From Enterovibrio coralii (GTDB taxonomy: Bacteria > Pseudomonadota > Gammaproteobacteria > Enterobacterales > Vibrionaceae), in the NCBI RefSeq assembly GCF_001559595.1, contig NZ_LNTY01000017.1, forward strand, positions 53,613 to 117,612: a DNA stretch of 64,000 bases, read 5' to 3'. Made by a program: the position numbers and the translations under genes. Below are positions 17,747 through 27,430 of the stretch, in pieces (the first letter of the stretch is position 1; the number at the start of each line of letters is the position of its first letter). The notes beneath the pieces are model-generated. The model ran no database searches. It was not told the origin of the DNA and saw only the letters and a list, made by a program, of their open reading frames with translations.

Positions 17747-18901
17747 GTGAAGAATCGCCAACTTCTATCAACGCTCGCACTAATTCCCCTGTTCTCGTTC
17801 GTTGCTCACGCAGCCGACGAGCCATCCTCGTTTAACCTAACGCAGGGTGTGACGGAAATCAGTGCCAAGGTTTACGACCTTCACATGACCATTCTCTGGA
17901 TATGTGTCGCCATTGGTGCCGTGGTGTTTGGGGCTATGTTTTGGTCCATCATCCACCATCGAAAATCCAAAGGGGCCGTAGCCGCCAATTTCCACGAGAG
18001 CACCAAAGTCGAAATACTTTGGACGCTGATTCCATTCCTGATCCTTATCAGCATGGCCGTACCTGCCACTCAAGTCCTTTTAGAGATGGAAGATCCGTCA
18101 GAATCGGAGTTGACCATTCAGGTCACAGGCTCGCAATGGAAATGGCATTACCGCTACTTCGACCATGATGTCGAGTTCTTCTCATTACTGGCAACTTCTG
18201 CTGCGCAAATCGATGGTGAAGCGAAAAAGCGTGACAACTACCTGCTTGAGGTAGACAGACCGCTGGTTGTGCCTATCGGCCAGAAAGTGCGTTTCCTGAT
18301 TACCTCGGAAGACGTGATTCACTCTTGGTGGGTGCCTGACTTTGCGGTGAAGAAAGATGCCAACCCTGGCTTTATCAATGAAGCGTGGACGCGCATCGAC
18401 AAGCCCGGCATCTACCGCGGCCAGTGTGCGGAGCTATGCGGCAAAGACCACGGCTTTATGCCGATTGTGGTGATTGCCAAGCCCGTCGATGAATTTGAAG
18501 CTTGGGTACAGAAAACTGCCTCTGAGCAAGCGAAAGTGCGCGAAGAAGAGCAAAAACTGCTCGCGATGAACATGGACATGGAAGAGCTGATGACGCTCGG
18601 TGAAGATGTTTACAACTCTCGCTGCGCGGCGTGTCACCAAGTTAACGGCTTGGGTTTGCCGGGTGTGTTCCCTGCGCTCGCTCAACAAGGGATTTCTGCT
18701 GACCCTGACAAGCTGCTTGAGCACCTCAACATTGTTATTCACGGCAAGCAGGGCACAGCAATGCAGGCGTTTGGTGCGCAGCTGGGTTTGAAAGAGTTGG
18801 CCGCGGTTATCACTTACGAGCGTAATGCTTGGGGTAACAACACGGGTGATGCGGTACAGGCATCTCAGATTAACGCGGTACTTAACGGTGACGATCTTTA
18901 A
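17747..18901 (+). CDS. coxB: Cytochrome c oxidase subunit II with fused cytochrome c domain
   Basis: 384 residues. Carries electrons from cytochrome c into an aa3/caa3-type terminal oxidase. GTG 17747 is chosen because GAGGAGG lies six bases upstream and a signal peptide (LLSTLALIPLFSFVAHA) starts there. Two membrane helices (about 48-70, 88-108) are followed by the CuA domain with ligands His192, Cys227, Cys231, His235 and Met238, then a C-terminal cytochrome c domain with CAACH at 293-297. First gene of the oxidase operon; ctaD follows by a few bases. Confidence 0.95.
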   Translation: MKNRQLLSTLALIPLFSFVAHAADEPSSFNLTQGVTEISAKVYDLHMTILWICVAIGAVVFGAMFWSIIHHRKSKGAVAANFHESTKVEILWTLIPFLILISMAVPATQVLLEMEDPSESELTIQVTGSQWKWHYRYFDHDVEFFSLLATSAAQIDGEAKKRDNYLLEVDRPLVVPIGQKVRFLITSEDVIHSWWVPDFAVKKDANPGFINEAWTRIDKPGIYRGQCAELCGKDHGFMPIVVIAKPVDEFEAWVQKTASEQAKVREEEQKLLAMNMDMEELMTLGEDVYNSRCAACHQVNGLGLPGVFPALAQQGISADPDKLLEHLNIVIHGKQGTAMQAFGAQLGLKELAAVITYERNAWGNNTGDAVQASQINAVLNGDDL

Positions 18902-18913
18902 GGAGAGATGGCA

Positions 18914-20504
18914 ATGACAGATATGACGCCAGATCAGGTAGGTCACGACGACCACGACCATGATCATAAACCCCGAGGGTTGATGCGTTGGCTGTTAACA
19001 ACCAACCATAAAGACATCGGCTCCATGTACCTGATTTTCAGTTTCACCATGTTCCTCGTTGGTGGGGCAATGGCATTGGTGATTCGTGCCGAGCTTTTCC
19101 AACCCGGTCTTCAACTGGTTGACCCTAACTTCTTCAACCAGATGACCACGGTTCATGGTCTCATCATGGTGTTTGGTGCCGTCATGCCCGCCTTTACCGG
19201 CTTGGCAAACTGGATGGTACCTATGATGATTGGCGCGCCGGATATGGCACTGCCGCGCATGAACAACTGGAGCTTCTGGATTCTGCCTTTTGCGTTCTTC
19301 ATGCTTCTGATGTCGCTGTTTATGGAAGGGGGCGGTCCTAATTTTGGTTGGACCTTCTACGCACCGCTCTCAACCACCTATTCGCCGGATAGCACAGCAC
19401 TGTTTGTGTTCGCTGTGCACATCATGGGTATCAGCTCCATCATGGGGGCGATCAACGTTATCGTCACCATCATGAACCTACGCGCGCCAGGCATGACCTA
19501 CATGAAAATGCCGCTGTTCGTATGGACGTGGTTTATCACTGCATTCTTGCTGATCGCAGTAATGCCAGTGCTAGCCGGGGCGGTGACCATGGTGCTTACC
19601 GACAAATACTTTGGCACCTCGTTCTTTGATGCGGCTGGCGGTGGCGATCCTGTGATGTTCCAACACATCTTCTGGTTCTTCGGACACCCAGAGGTGTACA
19701 TCATGATCCTGCCAAGCTTCGGTATTGTGTCGGCGATTATCCCTGCTTCGCACGCAAACCATTGTTCGGTTATGCGTCCATGGTATACGCGACAGCCTCT
19801 ATTGCCGGTCTGAGTTTTGTGGTGTGGGCGCACCACATGTTCACCACAGGTATGCCAGTCTTTGCTGAACTCTTTTTCATGTATTGCACCATGCTCATTT
19901 CGGTGCCGACAGGGGTGAAAGTCTTTAACTGGGTAGCGACTATGTGGCGCGGCTCTTTGACCTTTGAAACGCCCATGTTGTTTGCACTCGCCTTTATTGT
20001 GCTCTTCACGATAGGGGCTTCTCGGGCTTGATGCTCGCGATAACGCCCGTCGACTTCCAATACCACGATACGTACTTCGTGGTGGCGCACTTTCACTACG
20101 TACTGGTATCCGGTGCCATCTTCTCCATCATGGCGGCGGCGTATTACTGGCTGCCGAAATGGACGGGGCACATGTACAACCAACGCCTTGCGAATTGGCA
20201 TTTCTGGTGCTCGCTGATTTCCGTCAACATCTTGTTCTTCCCAATGCACTTCTTGGGACTAGCTGGTATGCCACGTCGTATTCCGGACTACGCGCTGCAA
20301 TTTGCTGACATCAACGCGATTGTCAGTGTGGGTGCCTTCCTGTTCGGATTCTCCCAGCTCATTTTCTTGGTGCTGGTAGTCAAATGTATCCGCGGCGGCG
20401 AGCCTGCGCCTGCGAAACCTTGGGAAGGGGCAGAAGGTCTGGAATGGACAGTGCCATCGCCTGCGCCTTACCACACCTTCTCAACGCCACCAAAAATTGA
20501 CTGA
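18914..20504 (+). CDS. ctaD: Cytochrome c oxidase subunit I (two frameshifts)
   Basis: Catalytic haem-copper subunit with about twelve membrane helices. Visible landmarks are [16 protein letters not shown] (low-spin haem histidine), [15 protein letters not shown] (CuB His-Tyr pair) and [17 protein letters not shown] (haem ligands). The frame slips twice: at 19747-19748 (TTT read as TT) and at 20014-20017 (GGGGG read as GGGG). Restoring both gives a continuous protein of about 530 residues. ATG 18914 has a better-spaced AGGAG than ATG 18908. Errors in the sequence are the likely cause, because all neighbouring assembly genes are retained. Confidence 0.94.
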
Positions 20505-20512
20505 GGTTGCTT

Positions 20513-21064
20513 ATGGGTGAACAAAACGAACAACAAACACAACGTTCAAACCGTTCTGCGGCCAAGTTGGCGGGGATGGCGGTACTGATGTTCGGCTTTG
20601 CGTTTGCCCTTGTACCTCTCTATGACGTGTTCTGCGATATCACTGGGATTAACGGAAAAACCAGTGATGTTGCGGCGCAAGAAAGTAACCAAGTGGATTT
20701 CTCGCGCACCGTCACGGTGGAATTTGTTTCTTACATTAATCCCGGCCTCGGCTGGGATTTTGTGCCAGAGACCAAGCGTATTTCGGTGCACCCTGGTGAG
20801 ACACACACCATTGCTTACCGAGCCACAAACAACACGGCGGTGAATTCGATTGGACAAGCAGTCCCTTCGGTGTCGCCGGGGTTGGCGGCGCAGTATCTCA
20901 ACAAAATTGAATGCTTTTGCTTTAACAGACAGCCTCTGGATGCGGGCAAAGACGCAGAACTGCCGTTGGTGTTCTACGTTGACCCAGGAATTCCAGACGA
21001 CATCAACACTCTGACGCTGGCTTACACCCTGTTCAGCGTCAAACCTGAGCCTGTGACTCAATAA
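20513..21064 (+). CDS. ctaG: Cytochrome c oxidase assembly protein CtaG (Cox11)
   Basis: 183 residues. Inserts copper into the CuB site of subunit I. A single N-terminal membrane helix (about 20-37) ends in LVPLYDVFCDITG, and the periplasmic immunoglobulin-like domain carries the copper motif CFCF (Cys134, Cys136). ATG 20513 is preceded by GAGG; it starts eight bases after the ctaD stop. Confidence 0.94.
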   Translation: MGEQNEQQTQRSNRSAAKLAGMAVLMFGFAFALVPLYDVFCDITGINGKTSDVAAQESNQVDFSRTVTVEFVSYINPGLGWDFVPETKRISVHPGETHTIAYRATNNTAVNSIGQAVPSVSPGLAAQYLNKIECFCFNRQPLDAGKDAELPLVFYVDPGIPDDINTLTLAYTLFSVKPEPVTQ

Positions 21065-21080
21065 CTGCAGTGAGGTCATC

Positions 21081-21977
21081 ATGACAACAACGCATACCAA
21101 CACAGATGCCCAACAGGATTACGAAAACTATTACGTACCGGCGCAGAGTATCTGGCCTATCGTCGGCGCGGTGGCACTGTTTCTTATTGCCATGGGGGCG
21201 GGGGCGACCGTCGCCGGACTCTTTGGTGGCAATGGCCCATGGATGCTTTTAGCAGGGACGGGTGTCTTGCTATTTATGCTGACGGGCTGGTTTCGAGATG
21301 TGATCAATGAGTCGATGGGCGGGCTTTATTCCTCGCAAATGGATCGCTCGTTTAGACAGGGTATGAGTTGGTTTATTTTCTCTGAAGTCATGTTCTTTGC
21401 GGCATTTTTTGGCGCACTGTTCTATGCGCGCATGATTGCCGTGCCTTGGCTGGGCGGTGCAAGTAACAATGCGATGACCGCGGAAGTGCTATGGCCGGAC
21501 TTTATCCCGACGTGGCCGTTAGAGAAAACGCCCGGTGGCGTTGAAACTACCGCAATGGGCGCATGGGGTCTGCCACTTATTAACACCCTCATTCTGCTGA
21601 CCTCGTCCATCACGATTCATATTGCTCATGTTGCCATGGAAGAAGGCAATCGCCAGAAGCTGAAAGTCTTCCTCGGTGCAACCGTCTTCTTAGGCTGGAT
21701 TTTCTTGGGGCTGCAAGTTGAAGAGTACGTCCACGCCTACGAAGAGTTGAACCTGCGTTTGGACTCAGGCGTTTACGGTAACACCTTCTTCTTGCTGACG
21801 GGCTTTCACGGCATGCATGTGTTCTTGGGTTCGGTCATCTTGTTCATTATTTGGCTCAGGGTGCTGAAAGGGCATATGACGCCTGACAGCCATTTCGCGT
21901 TTCAGGCGGGAGCCTGGTATTGGCACTTTGTGGATGTGGTTTGGCTTTGCCTGTTCGTGTTCGTCTACATCTTGTAG
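21081..21977 (+). CDS. coxC: Cytochrome c oxidase subunit III
   Basis: 298 residues with seven hydrophobic helices. Family features are MSWFIFSEVMFFAAFFGALFY in pieces near residue 93, HIAHVAMEEGN, FLLTGFHGMHVFLG near 233, and WYWHFVDVVWLCLFVFVYIL at the C-terminus. It has no redox centre and stabilises subunit I and proton uptake. Follows ctaG in the operon. Confidence 0.95.
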   Translation: MTTTHTNTDAQQDYENYYVPAQSIWPIVGAVALFLIAMGAGATVAGLFGGNGPWMLLAGTGVLLFMLTGWFRDVINESMGGLYSSQMDRSFRQGMSWFIFSEVMFFAAFFGALFYARMIAVPWLGGASNNAMTAEVLWPDFIPTWPLEKTPGGVETTAMGAWGLPLINTLILLTSSITIHIAHVAMEEGNRQKLKVFLGATVFLGWIFLGLQVEEYVHAYEELNLRLDSGVYGNTFFLLTGFHGMHVFLGSVILFIIWLRVLKGHMTPDSHFAFQAGAWYWHFVDVVWLCLFVFVYIL

Positions 21978-21989
21978 CAACGCAAAAAA

Positions 21990-22196
21990 CTAATAGGGGC
22001 GGCTGTTGGGCTCAATTACCCCGGTCGCCAACGCTATCAGCAAGATGACAAACACAACGACGGAAAACAACACTCGACGTCCCAGATAACGGGACATAGG
22101 CACATCAGTTTGCCCTTTGACCAAAATCGGCAACGCGCGAAACAAGTTATAAACGATAAACACCAGCAGACATACAAGGATCCCTTTGAGCAGCAT
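21990..22196 (-). CDS. DUF2909 small membrane protein
   Basis: 68 residues with two membrane helices (about 3-20 and 44-62) joined by a short basic loop (MSRYLGRRV). This is the DUF2909 pattern. It is read against the oxidase genes on both sides. From memory, homologues occur at this point in many gammaproteobacterial cox clusters, so a role linked to the oxidase is plausible but unproven. Confidence 0.75.
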   Translation of the reverse strand: MLLKGILVCLLVFIVYNLFRALPILVKGQTDVPMSRYLGRRVLFSVVVFVILLIALATGVIEPNSRPY

Positions 22197-22230
22197 ATTG
22201 CCTCCGGTAGACCAAAATGGTGATCAGAAC

Positions 22231-22961
22231 GTGGATGATTTGTCTTCTTCCAGAGTACGTCGAATCAGAAGAGTTGGTTTCCTTGTCTTTACTTTGGCGA
22301 TGACCGCGCTGCTGGTCAAGTTAGGTTCATGGCAGATATCACGGGCTGAAGAAAAAGCCGCACTTTTAGCCCAATTAGACACAAGAAAACACACAGTGCT
22401 CAGCACGCTGGACGTCAACAACACGGATTTAAAAGGGTTTGGTGTAGCACTGGCAGGGCAGTTTGAGGGTGAAAACAGCATTCTGCTTGATAACCAAACT
22501 TTGAATGGACAAGTCGGTTACCGCTGGATAGTGCCTTTTCAACATCAAGGCCATTGGATATTGGTGGAGCTGGGATGGATTGCGGCACCCGCGAGGCGCG
22601 ATGAGCTGCCAGCATTACCGCCACTTGATAGCAACCTAGTGGTCAAAGGTGTACTCGATACACCGTCCGACAGAGTGGTATTAAAACAAGATATCAGCGA
22701 AGACAGGTGGCCGCTTCGTGTTCAGTCTGTCGAGATTGATCCCTTGTCGGCGAAAACAGAAAAAGCTTGTTGCCATGGATAGTGCGCGCAACGGGCATTG
22801 AAGATACACAAGGACGCGGCGTAGAAACAAAAGCCACTCCCGTTTGGGATCCGGTGGTGATGTTACCTGAGAAGCACTATGCCTACGCTGCGCAGTGGTT
22901 TGGATTGGCCCTTGTTGTGGTGATTGGATTTTTGGTTTGGTGGAGAAGGGGGCGTTTATGA
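22231..22961 (+). CDS. SURF1-family oxidase assembly protein (frameshifted)
   Basis: SURF1 proteins help deliver haem a to subunit I. N-terminal helix (VGFLVFTLAMTALLVKLG) followed by SWQISRAEEK, a periplasmic domain with VGYRWIVPF, and a C-terminal helix with WWRRGRL. The frame breaks in an A run at 22760-22764; one missing A joins the body to LLPWIVRATGIEDTQGRG and the last helix. The start is uncertain: GTG 22231 avoids overlap with the divergent DUF2909 gene, but TTG codons at 22186 and 22198 are also in frame. Confidence 0.85.
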
Positions 22962-23491
22962 CAGGGAAGAAAGCACTGCTATTCGTGACCATCGCCTTTT
23001 TGCTGCCAGTTGTGGCAGCCAAGCTGGTGCTTGAAATGGGCTGGTACAACAAAGGCGTGACCAACAATGGCGAGTTGTTGTCGGGACAAACGCAGACAGA
23101 ATGGCTTGAACATCAAGGGCAGTGGCGGCTGATTTACACCTTGCCGGAAAACTGTGATGAACTGTGCGAGAGCGCGCTGTTCCAACTCAATCAAATTCCA
23201 GTTGCCGTCGGTCGCGAGCGTGAGCGAGTTGCCAGTATCTTACTGGTGCCAGAAAACAGACAAGACATCGAACCTGAGCAAGCAGAAGTGACGGAACAGA
23301 CTGTGGACGCTGCGCAGCTCCAGACCTTGTCCACGCTGCCTTATGCTGGCGATGCGATTTACCTCGTCGACCCACTGAATAACCTGATTCTGGCTTACCC
23401 TATTCCGCAAGGCAAAGATGCCCAAATTGCTCAAAGCAAAGGGTTACTGAAAGATTTGCGCAAGCTGATGAAGCTGTCGAAGGTGGGGTGA
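22958..23491 (+). CDS. Membrane-anchored SCO/thioredoxin-like protein
   Basis: 177 residues, its ATG overlapping the SURF1 stop as ATGA. A signal-anchor helix (about 6-24) precedes a periplasmic domain with WRLIYTLPENCDELCESAL: a CxxxC pair placed as in SCO copper chaperones, which carry CPDVC after a similar beta strand. The downstream DPLNNLILAYPIPQ and GLLKDLRKLMKLSKVG also resemble SCO endings. No separate SCO1/SenC gene lies in the cluster, so this protein may serve CuA assembly. That function is inferred. Confidence 0.65.
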   Translation: MTGKKALLFVTIAFLLPVVAAKLVLEMGWYNKGVTNNGELLSGQTQTEWLEHQGQWRLIYTLPENCDELCESALFQLNQIPVAVGRERERVASILLVPENRQDIEPEQAEVTEQTVDAAQLQTLSTLPYAGDAIYLVDPLNNLILAYPIPQGKDAQIAQSKGLLKDLRKLMKLSKVG

Positions 23492-23493
23492 AT

Positions 23494-24555
23494 ATGAATA
23501 AAGACAATCGCTACCTTGCCTCATCTACGGCGCACTTCTGCTTGCACTGGTTGTTGTGGCACTTGGTGCTTTCACCCGCCTTACCGAAGCGGGATTAGGC
23601 TGCCCTGACTGGCCAGGTTGCTATGGCTTTTTAACTGTGCCTCAATCGGCAGAGCACATAGCGCAGGCGACCGAAGCGTTTCCCGATGCGCCGGTCGAAA
23701 TTCAAAAAGCGTGGAATGAAATGATCCACCGCTATGTTGCTGGCACCTTGGGGCTGGTGATTGCCGCTATCGCTTTTCTCGCTTGGCGCAACCCTGCCAG
23801 AAACCGTCTACTTCCCTCCATTTTGTTGGCCGTGGTGACGTTTCAAGCTGCGCTTGGCATGTGGACTGTAACCATGAACCTGATGCCAATTGTGGTGATG
23901 GGGCATCTTCTTGGCGGATTTACCACGGTCACGCTCTTGTTCTTATTGGCGCTCACCGAACGGCGAAGAGTGCTCTCTGGGGGGGGGAGGTACATGCTGA
24001 ATCTCAAACGCCTCAAGCCACCTCCGGCAAGCTAAAAGCCCTTGCGCTGGGTGGCCTTGTTGCTGTGGTACTGCAAATTGCGCTGGGTGGCTGGACGTCG
24101 GCCAACTACGCCGCGGTTGTGTGTACCAAACTGCCCGTATGCGAAGCGGATTGGGCGGGGAATTACGATGCGTCGGCGTTTAACCCAATAAGCCCGACAA
24201 ACGAAACCTACCAATATGGTGTGCTGAACTTCGATCAGCGCGTCACCATACACGCAACACATCGCATTGGTGCCATGATTGTCACCGCATTGGTGTTGCT
24301 TCTGGCTTGGTTTGTTAGAAAACCGCTTGGCACACGTGCCTCGGTGTTACTCACGGCTGCTCTTGTCCTACAAATCACCTTGGGCGTTACGAACGTCGTC
24401 GCTACTTGCCACTTTCTGTTGCGGTCGCACACAACGTTTGCGGCCTGTTGTTACTGCTCGTGATGGTCAAAACCACGCTTCAAATCTTTTCGCCTGCAGC
24501 TGTATCCGTTAAGCAGGCATCTTTGGGGGACACAGGGAGGTTAAGCCATGGCTAA
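23494..24555 (+). CDS. ctaA: Haem A synthase CtaA (three frameshifts)
   Basis: Oxidises haem O to haem A. ATG 23494 starts MNKDNRYLA; the frame is then lost at CC 23519-23520, again in a nine-G run (23979-23987) and again at TT 24406-24407. Adding one base at each gives a continuous protein of about 354 residues with eight helices. Family motifs are GAFTRLTEAGLGCPDWPGCYG, WNEMIHRYVAG, LGGWTSANYAAVVC with CEADW, and ATHRIGAMIV (haem histidines). Its restored stop overlaps the cyoE start. Three losses in one gene argue for sequence error. Confidence 0.9.
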
Positions 24556-25461
24556 GTCATCTACACAAACGTTGACCAGCACCGCCTCAACGGACACGCC
24601 ACAGTGGCGTGATTACCTTGAACTGACCAAACCTAAGGTCGTCGCCATGTTGCTTTTGACCGCCATGGTGGGCATGTGTTTGGCCGTGCCGACATTGCCG
24701 CCAGCAAAAGCGGTGATCCTTGGTTTGTTGGGCATTGGCATGCAAAGCGCGGCGGCGGCGGTGTTTAACCACGTTATCGATCAGCGGATTGACAGACAAA
24801 TGCAGCGCACCATTCACCGTCCGGTGGCGAAAGGGCGCGTAGGCACGGTGCAAGCATTAACCTTTGGCGTAGTATTGATGGTGGTGGGCTTTGCCTTGCT
24901 CTGGGCACTTAATGCTTGGTGGCTTGGCTGACCTTTGCTAGCTTGATTGGTTATGCGCTTGTCTACACGGTATGGCTAAAGCATGCGACGCCGCAGAACA
25001 TTGTGATTGGTGGCTTGGCAGGGGCGATGCCGCCGCTGCTTGGCTGGGTTGCGGTAACGGGTGAACTAAACCCGCACGCACTCTTGCTGGTGGTGCTCAT
25101 CTTCACGTGGACGCCACCGCACTTTTGGGCGTTGGCTATCCACCGTCAGAAAGACTACGCCAAGGCGGGCGTGCCGATGCTGCCAGTGACCCACGGCGTC
25201 GAATTTACCAAGACCATGATTTTGCTCTACACCCTGCTGTTAGTGGTTGTGGGCATTTTGCCTTGGCTTGCGGGAATGAGCGGACTGATTTATCTCTTCG
25301 GTAGCCTTGCACTGAACCTCGGATTTGCTTGGTACGCTTGGTGTCTCAAGTTTGCTGACAAGAAAGGCTTGGCATGGCAGACGTTTAAATACTCCATCTG
25401 GCACATCTTCGGGTTGTTTGTTGCCTTGTTAGCAGACCATGCTTGGTATGCGGTAGCATAG
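24548..25461 (+). CDS. cyoE: Protohaem IX farnesyltransferase (haem O synthase) CyoE/CtaB (frameshifted)
   Basis: Adds a farnesyl chain to haem B, making haem O for CtaA and the oxidase. Polytopic UbiA-superfamily enzyme. The first aspartate motif is [14 protein letters not shown], followed by RPVAKGRV; the second region is [21 protein letters not shown]. One T is probably missing at 24916-24917; restoring it gives about 304 residues. GGAGG lies ten bases before ATG 24548. Last recognisable gene of the oxidase cluster. Confidence 0.93.
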
Positions 25462-25489
25462 GTGCACCACTCACCAACTGAGTCACGAG

Positions 25490-26005
25490 ATGCTGCTTTC
25501 ATCGCTTCAATTTTCAACGCCACGGTTGACTGCCGTGGCGTTTGCTTCTGCCGATATCACCGAAGGCTTTGCCACTGATATTGCTCAACTGCTGACGCCG
25601 TCTGTCAAAGCACACCTGCCGCCAGATGTGTATTGTGTGGTAGATACAGAATCTGCCAAAAATTGGCTAACACACACTCTGTCCGATGCGCTTCTTGTGC
25701 CTTTCTATCTAAGCGAAAGCGACACATTGGCGGGTTTTTTCTTGCTGTATGTGATGGATGATACACAGCAAAAAGTGGATGTTCGCCTAGGTTATGTCGT
25801 GGCCGAAACCTTTCAAGGCAAAGGGCTTGCCAGCGAGATCATTGAAGGATTGGTAGCATGGTGTCGCGCCTCTGATCGCGTGGCGTCTTTGGCTGGTGGC
25901 GCAGAGCAAGCCAACGCCGCATCCATTCGCGTATTAGAGAAAAACGGCTTTACGCGCGATACAGACAGTGAGGGGGATACTGTCTTTCTGTCGCTCACTT
26001 TCTGA
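25490..26005 (+). CDS. GNAT family N-acetyltransferase
   Basis: 171 residues. The acetyl-CoA binding motif A is visible as GYVVAETFQGKGLASEII (about residues 103-120), followed by NAASIRVLEKNGF, both typical of GNAT enzymes of the RimJ/RimL type that often modify amino groups of small molecules or protein N-termini. It lies between cyoE and dinF on the same strand with short gaps. Substrate unknown. Confidence 0.8.
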   Translation: MLLSSLQFSTPRLTAVAFASADITEGFATDIAQLLTPSVKAHLPPDVYCVVDTESAKNWLTHTLSDALLVPFYLSESDTLAGFFLLYVMDDTQQKVDVRLGYVVAETFQGKGLASEIIEGLVAWCRASDRVASLAGGAEQANAASIRVLEKNGFTRDTDSEGDTVFLSLTF

Positions 26006-26044
26006 TACACTGCGCGCAACTTGTCCATGGCGAATTAGCAGTTT

Positions 26045-27385
26045 ATGTTCCCGGCTCTTCAGCAAAAAGCACTTCACTTGCGGGTCTTTTCTCTCGCCTT
26101 TCCTATGGTGCTGTCCAATATCACCGTGCCTTTGCTGGGCTTGGTGGATGCGGCGGTTATTGGTCATTTAGAACACGCTTGGTACCTCGGTGGTGTGGCC
26201 GTCGGTAGCACTATGATTGCGGTGACATTTTGGTTGCTCGGTTTTCTTCGCATGGCAACAACGGGCCTGACGGCGCAGGCATGGGGTGCTGAAAACAAAA
26301 CCGGACTCGCGAATGTGTTCTTGCAAGGGCTGTCTTTAGCCTGGCTATTGGCACTGGTGATTGTTGCCTTGCATCCATTTATCGCGGACGCCGTGTTTAG
26401 CGTCAGCGATGCCAGTAGCCAAGTGAAACACTACGCTGAGCAATACTTCTCTATCCGCATTTGGAGTGCCCCTGCCGCGCTGACCAACTTGGTGATCATG
26501 GGCTGGTTGCTAGGGGCACAAAACGCCAAAAAGCCGATGACGCTGGTGATAGTAGTCAATGCGGTGAACATCATTCTCGATCTGTTCTTTGTGGTGGGCT
26601 TTGGCTGGAAAGTCGAAGGTGCTGCTGCGGCAAGTGTCGTCGCGGATTACTCAGGCATGGCATTGGGCCTCTACTTTGTGGCAGGAACGTGGAAAGCTGC
26701 GTCGCTGCCGTCGCCTATCGCTCAATGGAAAAAAGCTTCAGCGGGTATGGGGCGTTTGCTCAAACTTAACCGCGATATTTTCTTGAGAAGCCTTTGCCTG
26801 CAACTCGCCTTTACCTTTATGACCTTCCAAGGTGCCACCTTGGGCGATGATGTGGTCGCCGCCAATGCGGTATTGATGAATTTCTTGATGCTGGTGTCGT
26901 TTGCGATGGACGGTTTCGCCTATGCGATGGAAGCCATGGTAGGGAAAGCCGTGGGTGCGAAAAATCGCGAAGAGTTGATGACCTCGCTTGCCGCGACCAC
27001 GTTGTGGAGCTTCGTGATTTCGCTTTTCATCACGCTGGGCTTTTTACTGGGCGGGCAGGGCATTGTCGGACTTATCTCGGACATTCCGGCCGTCAGAGAG
27101 CAGGCGTACATTTACCTCCCTTGGCTGATTGCTATGCCGCTGGTTTCCATGTGGTGTTTTTTGTTGGATGGCGTGTTTATCGGCGCGACCCGTGGACGTG
27201 AAATGCGCAATACCATGTTCGTATCGATGGCAGGCTTCTTTGCGATTTGGTGGCTGCTGAGCGGAATGGGTAATCATGCGCTTTGGGCGGCCATGCTGGG
27301 CTTTATGGCGTTGCGTGGAGTAACTCTTGCGGTGCTGTTCGTTTATCAATGGCGAAAAGACACCTTCTTAGCACAAACCGTCTGA
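26045..27385 (+). CDS. dinF: MATE family efflux transporter DinF
   Basis: 446 residues with about twelve membrane helices and the MATE two-fold layout. The start LRVFSLAFPMVLSNITVPLLGLVDAAVIG and the central LRSLCLQLAFTFMTFQGATLGDD are typical of the DinF branch. Such transporters exchange cations for drugs or oxidised compounds. In E. coli dinF is read with lexA; here it is about 9 kb away and I see no convincing SOS box before it. Confidence 0.88.
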   Translation: MFPALQQKALHLRVFSLAFPMVLSNITVPLLGLVDAAVIGHLEHAWYLGGVAVGSTMIAVTFWLLGFLRMATTGLTAQAWGAENKTGLANVFLQGLSLAWLLALVIVALHPFIADAVFSVSDASSQVKHYAEQYFSIRIWSAPAALTNLVIMGWLLGAQNAKKPMTLVIVVNAVNIILDLFFVVGFGWKVEGAAAASVVADYSGMALGLYFVAGTWKAASLPSPIAQWKKASAGMGRLLKLNRDIFLRSLCLQLAFTFMTFQGATLGDDVVAANAVLMNFLMLVSFAMDGFAYAMEAMVGKAVGAKNREELMTSLAATTLWSFVISLFITLGFLLGGQGIVGLISDIPAVREQAYIYLPWLIAMPLVSMWCFLLDGVFIGATRGREMRNTMFVSMAGFFAIWWLLSGMGNHALWAAMLGFMALRGVTLAVLFVYQWRKDTFLAQTV

Positions 27386-27389
27386 CACA

Positions 27390-27416
27390 AAAAAGGCACC
27401 GTAAGGTGCCTTTTTC
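27390..27416. terminator. Bidirectional terminator, dinF / nfuA
   Basis: AAAAAAGGCACC pairs with GGTGCCTTTTT around GTAA between convergent genes. Confidence 0.88.
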
Positions 27417-27430
27417 AATGCAGCGAGTGC

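Noticed and set aside
23979-23987. Nine-G run in ctaA as a programmed frameshift or phase-variable switch
   Set aside because: The same gene has two further single-base losses at ordinary sites, and 17 other genes show the same pattern, so an error is simpler.
25980-26044. Possible SOS box before dinF
   Set aside because: No CTG-N10-CAG palindrome with an AT-rich centre is present.
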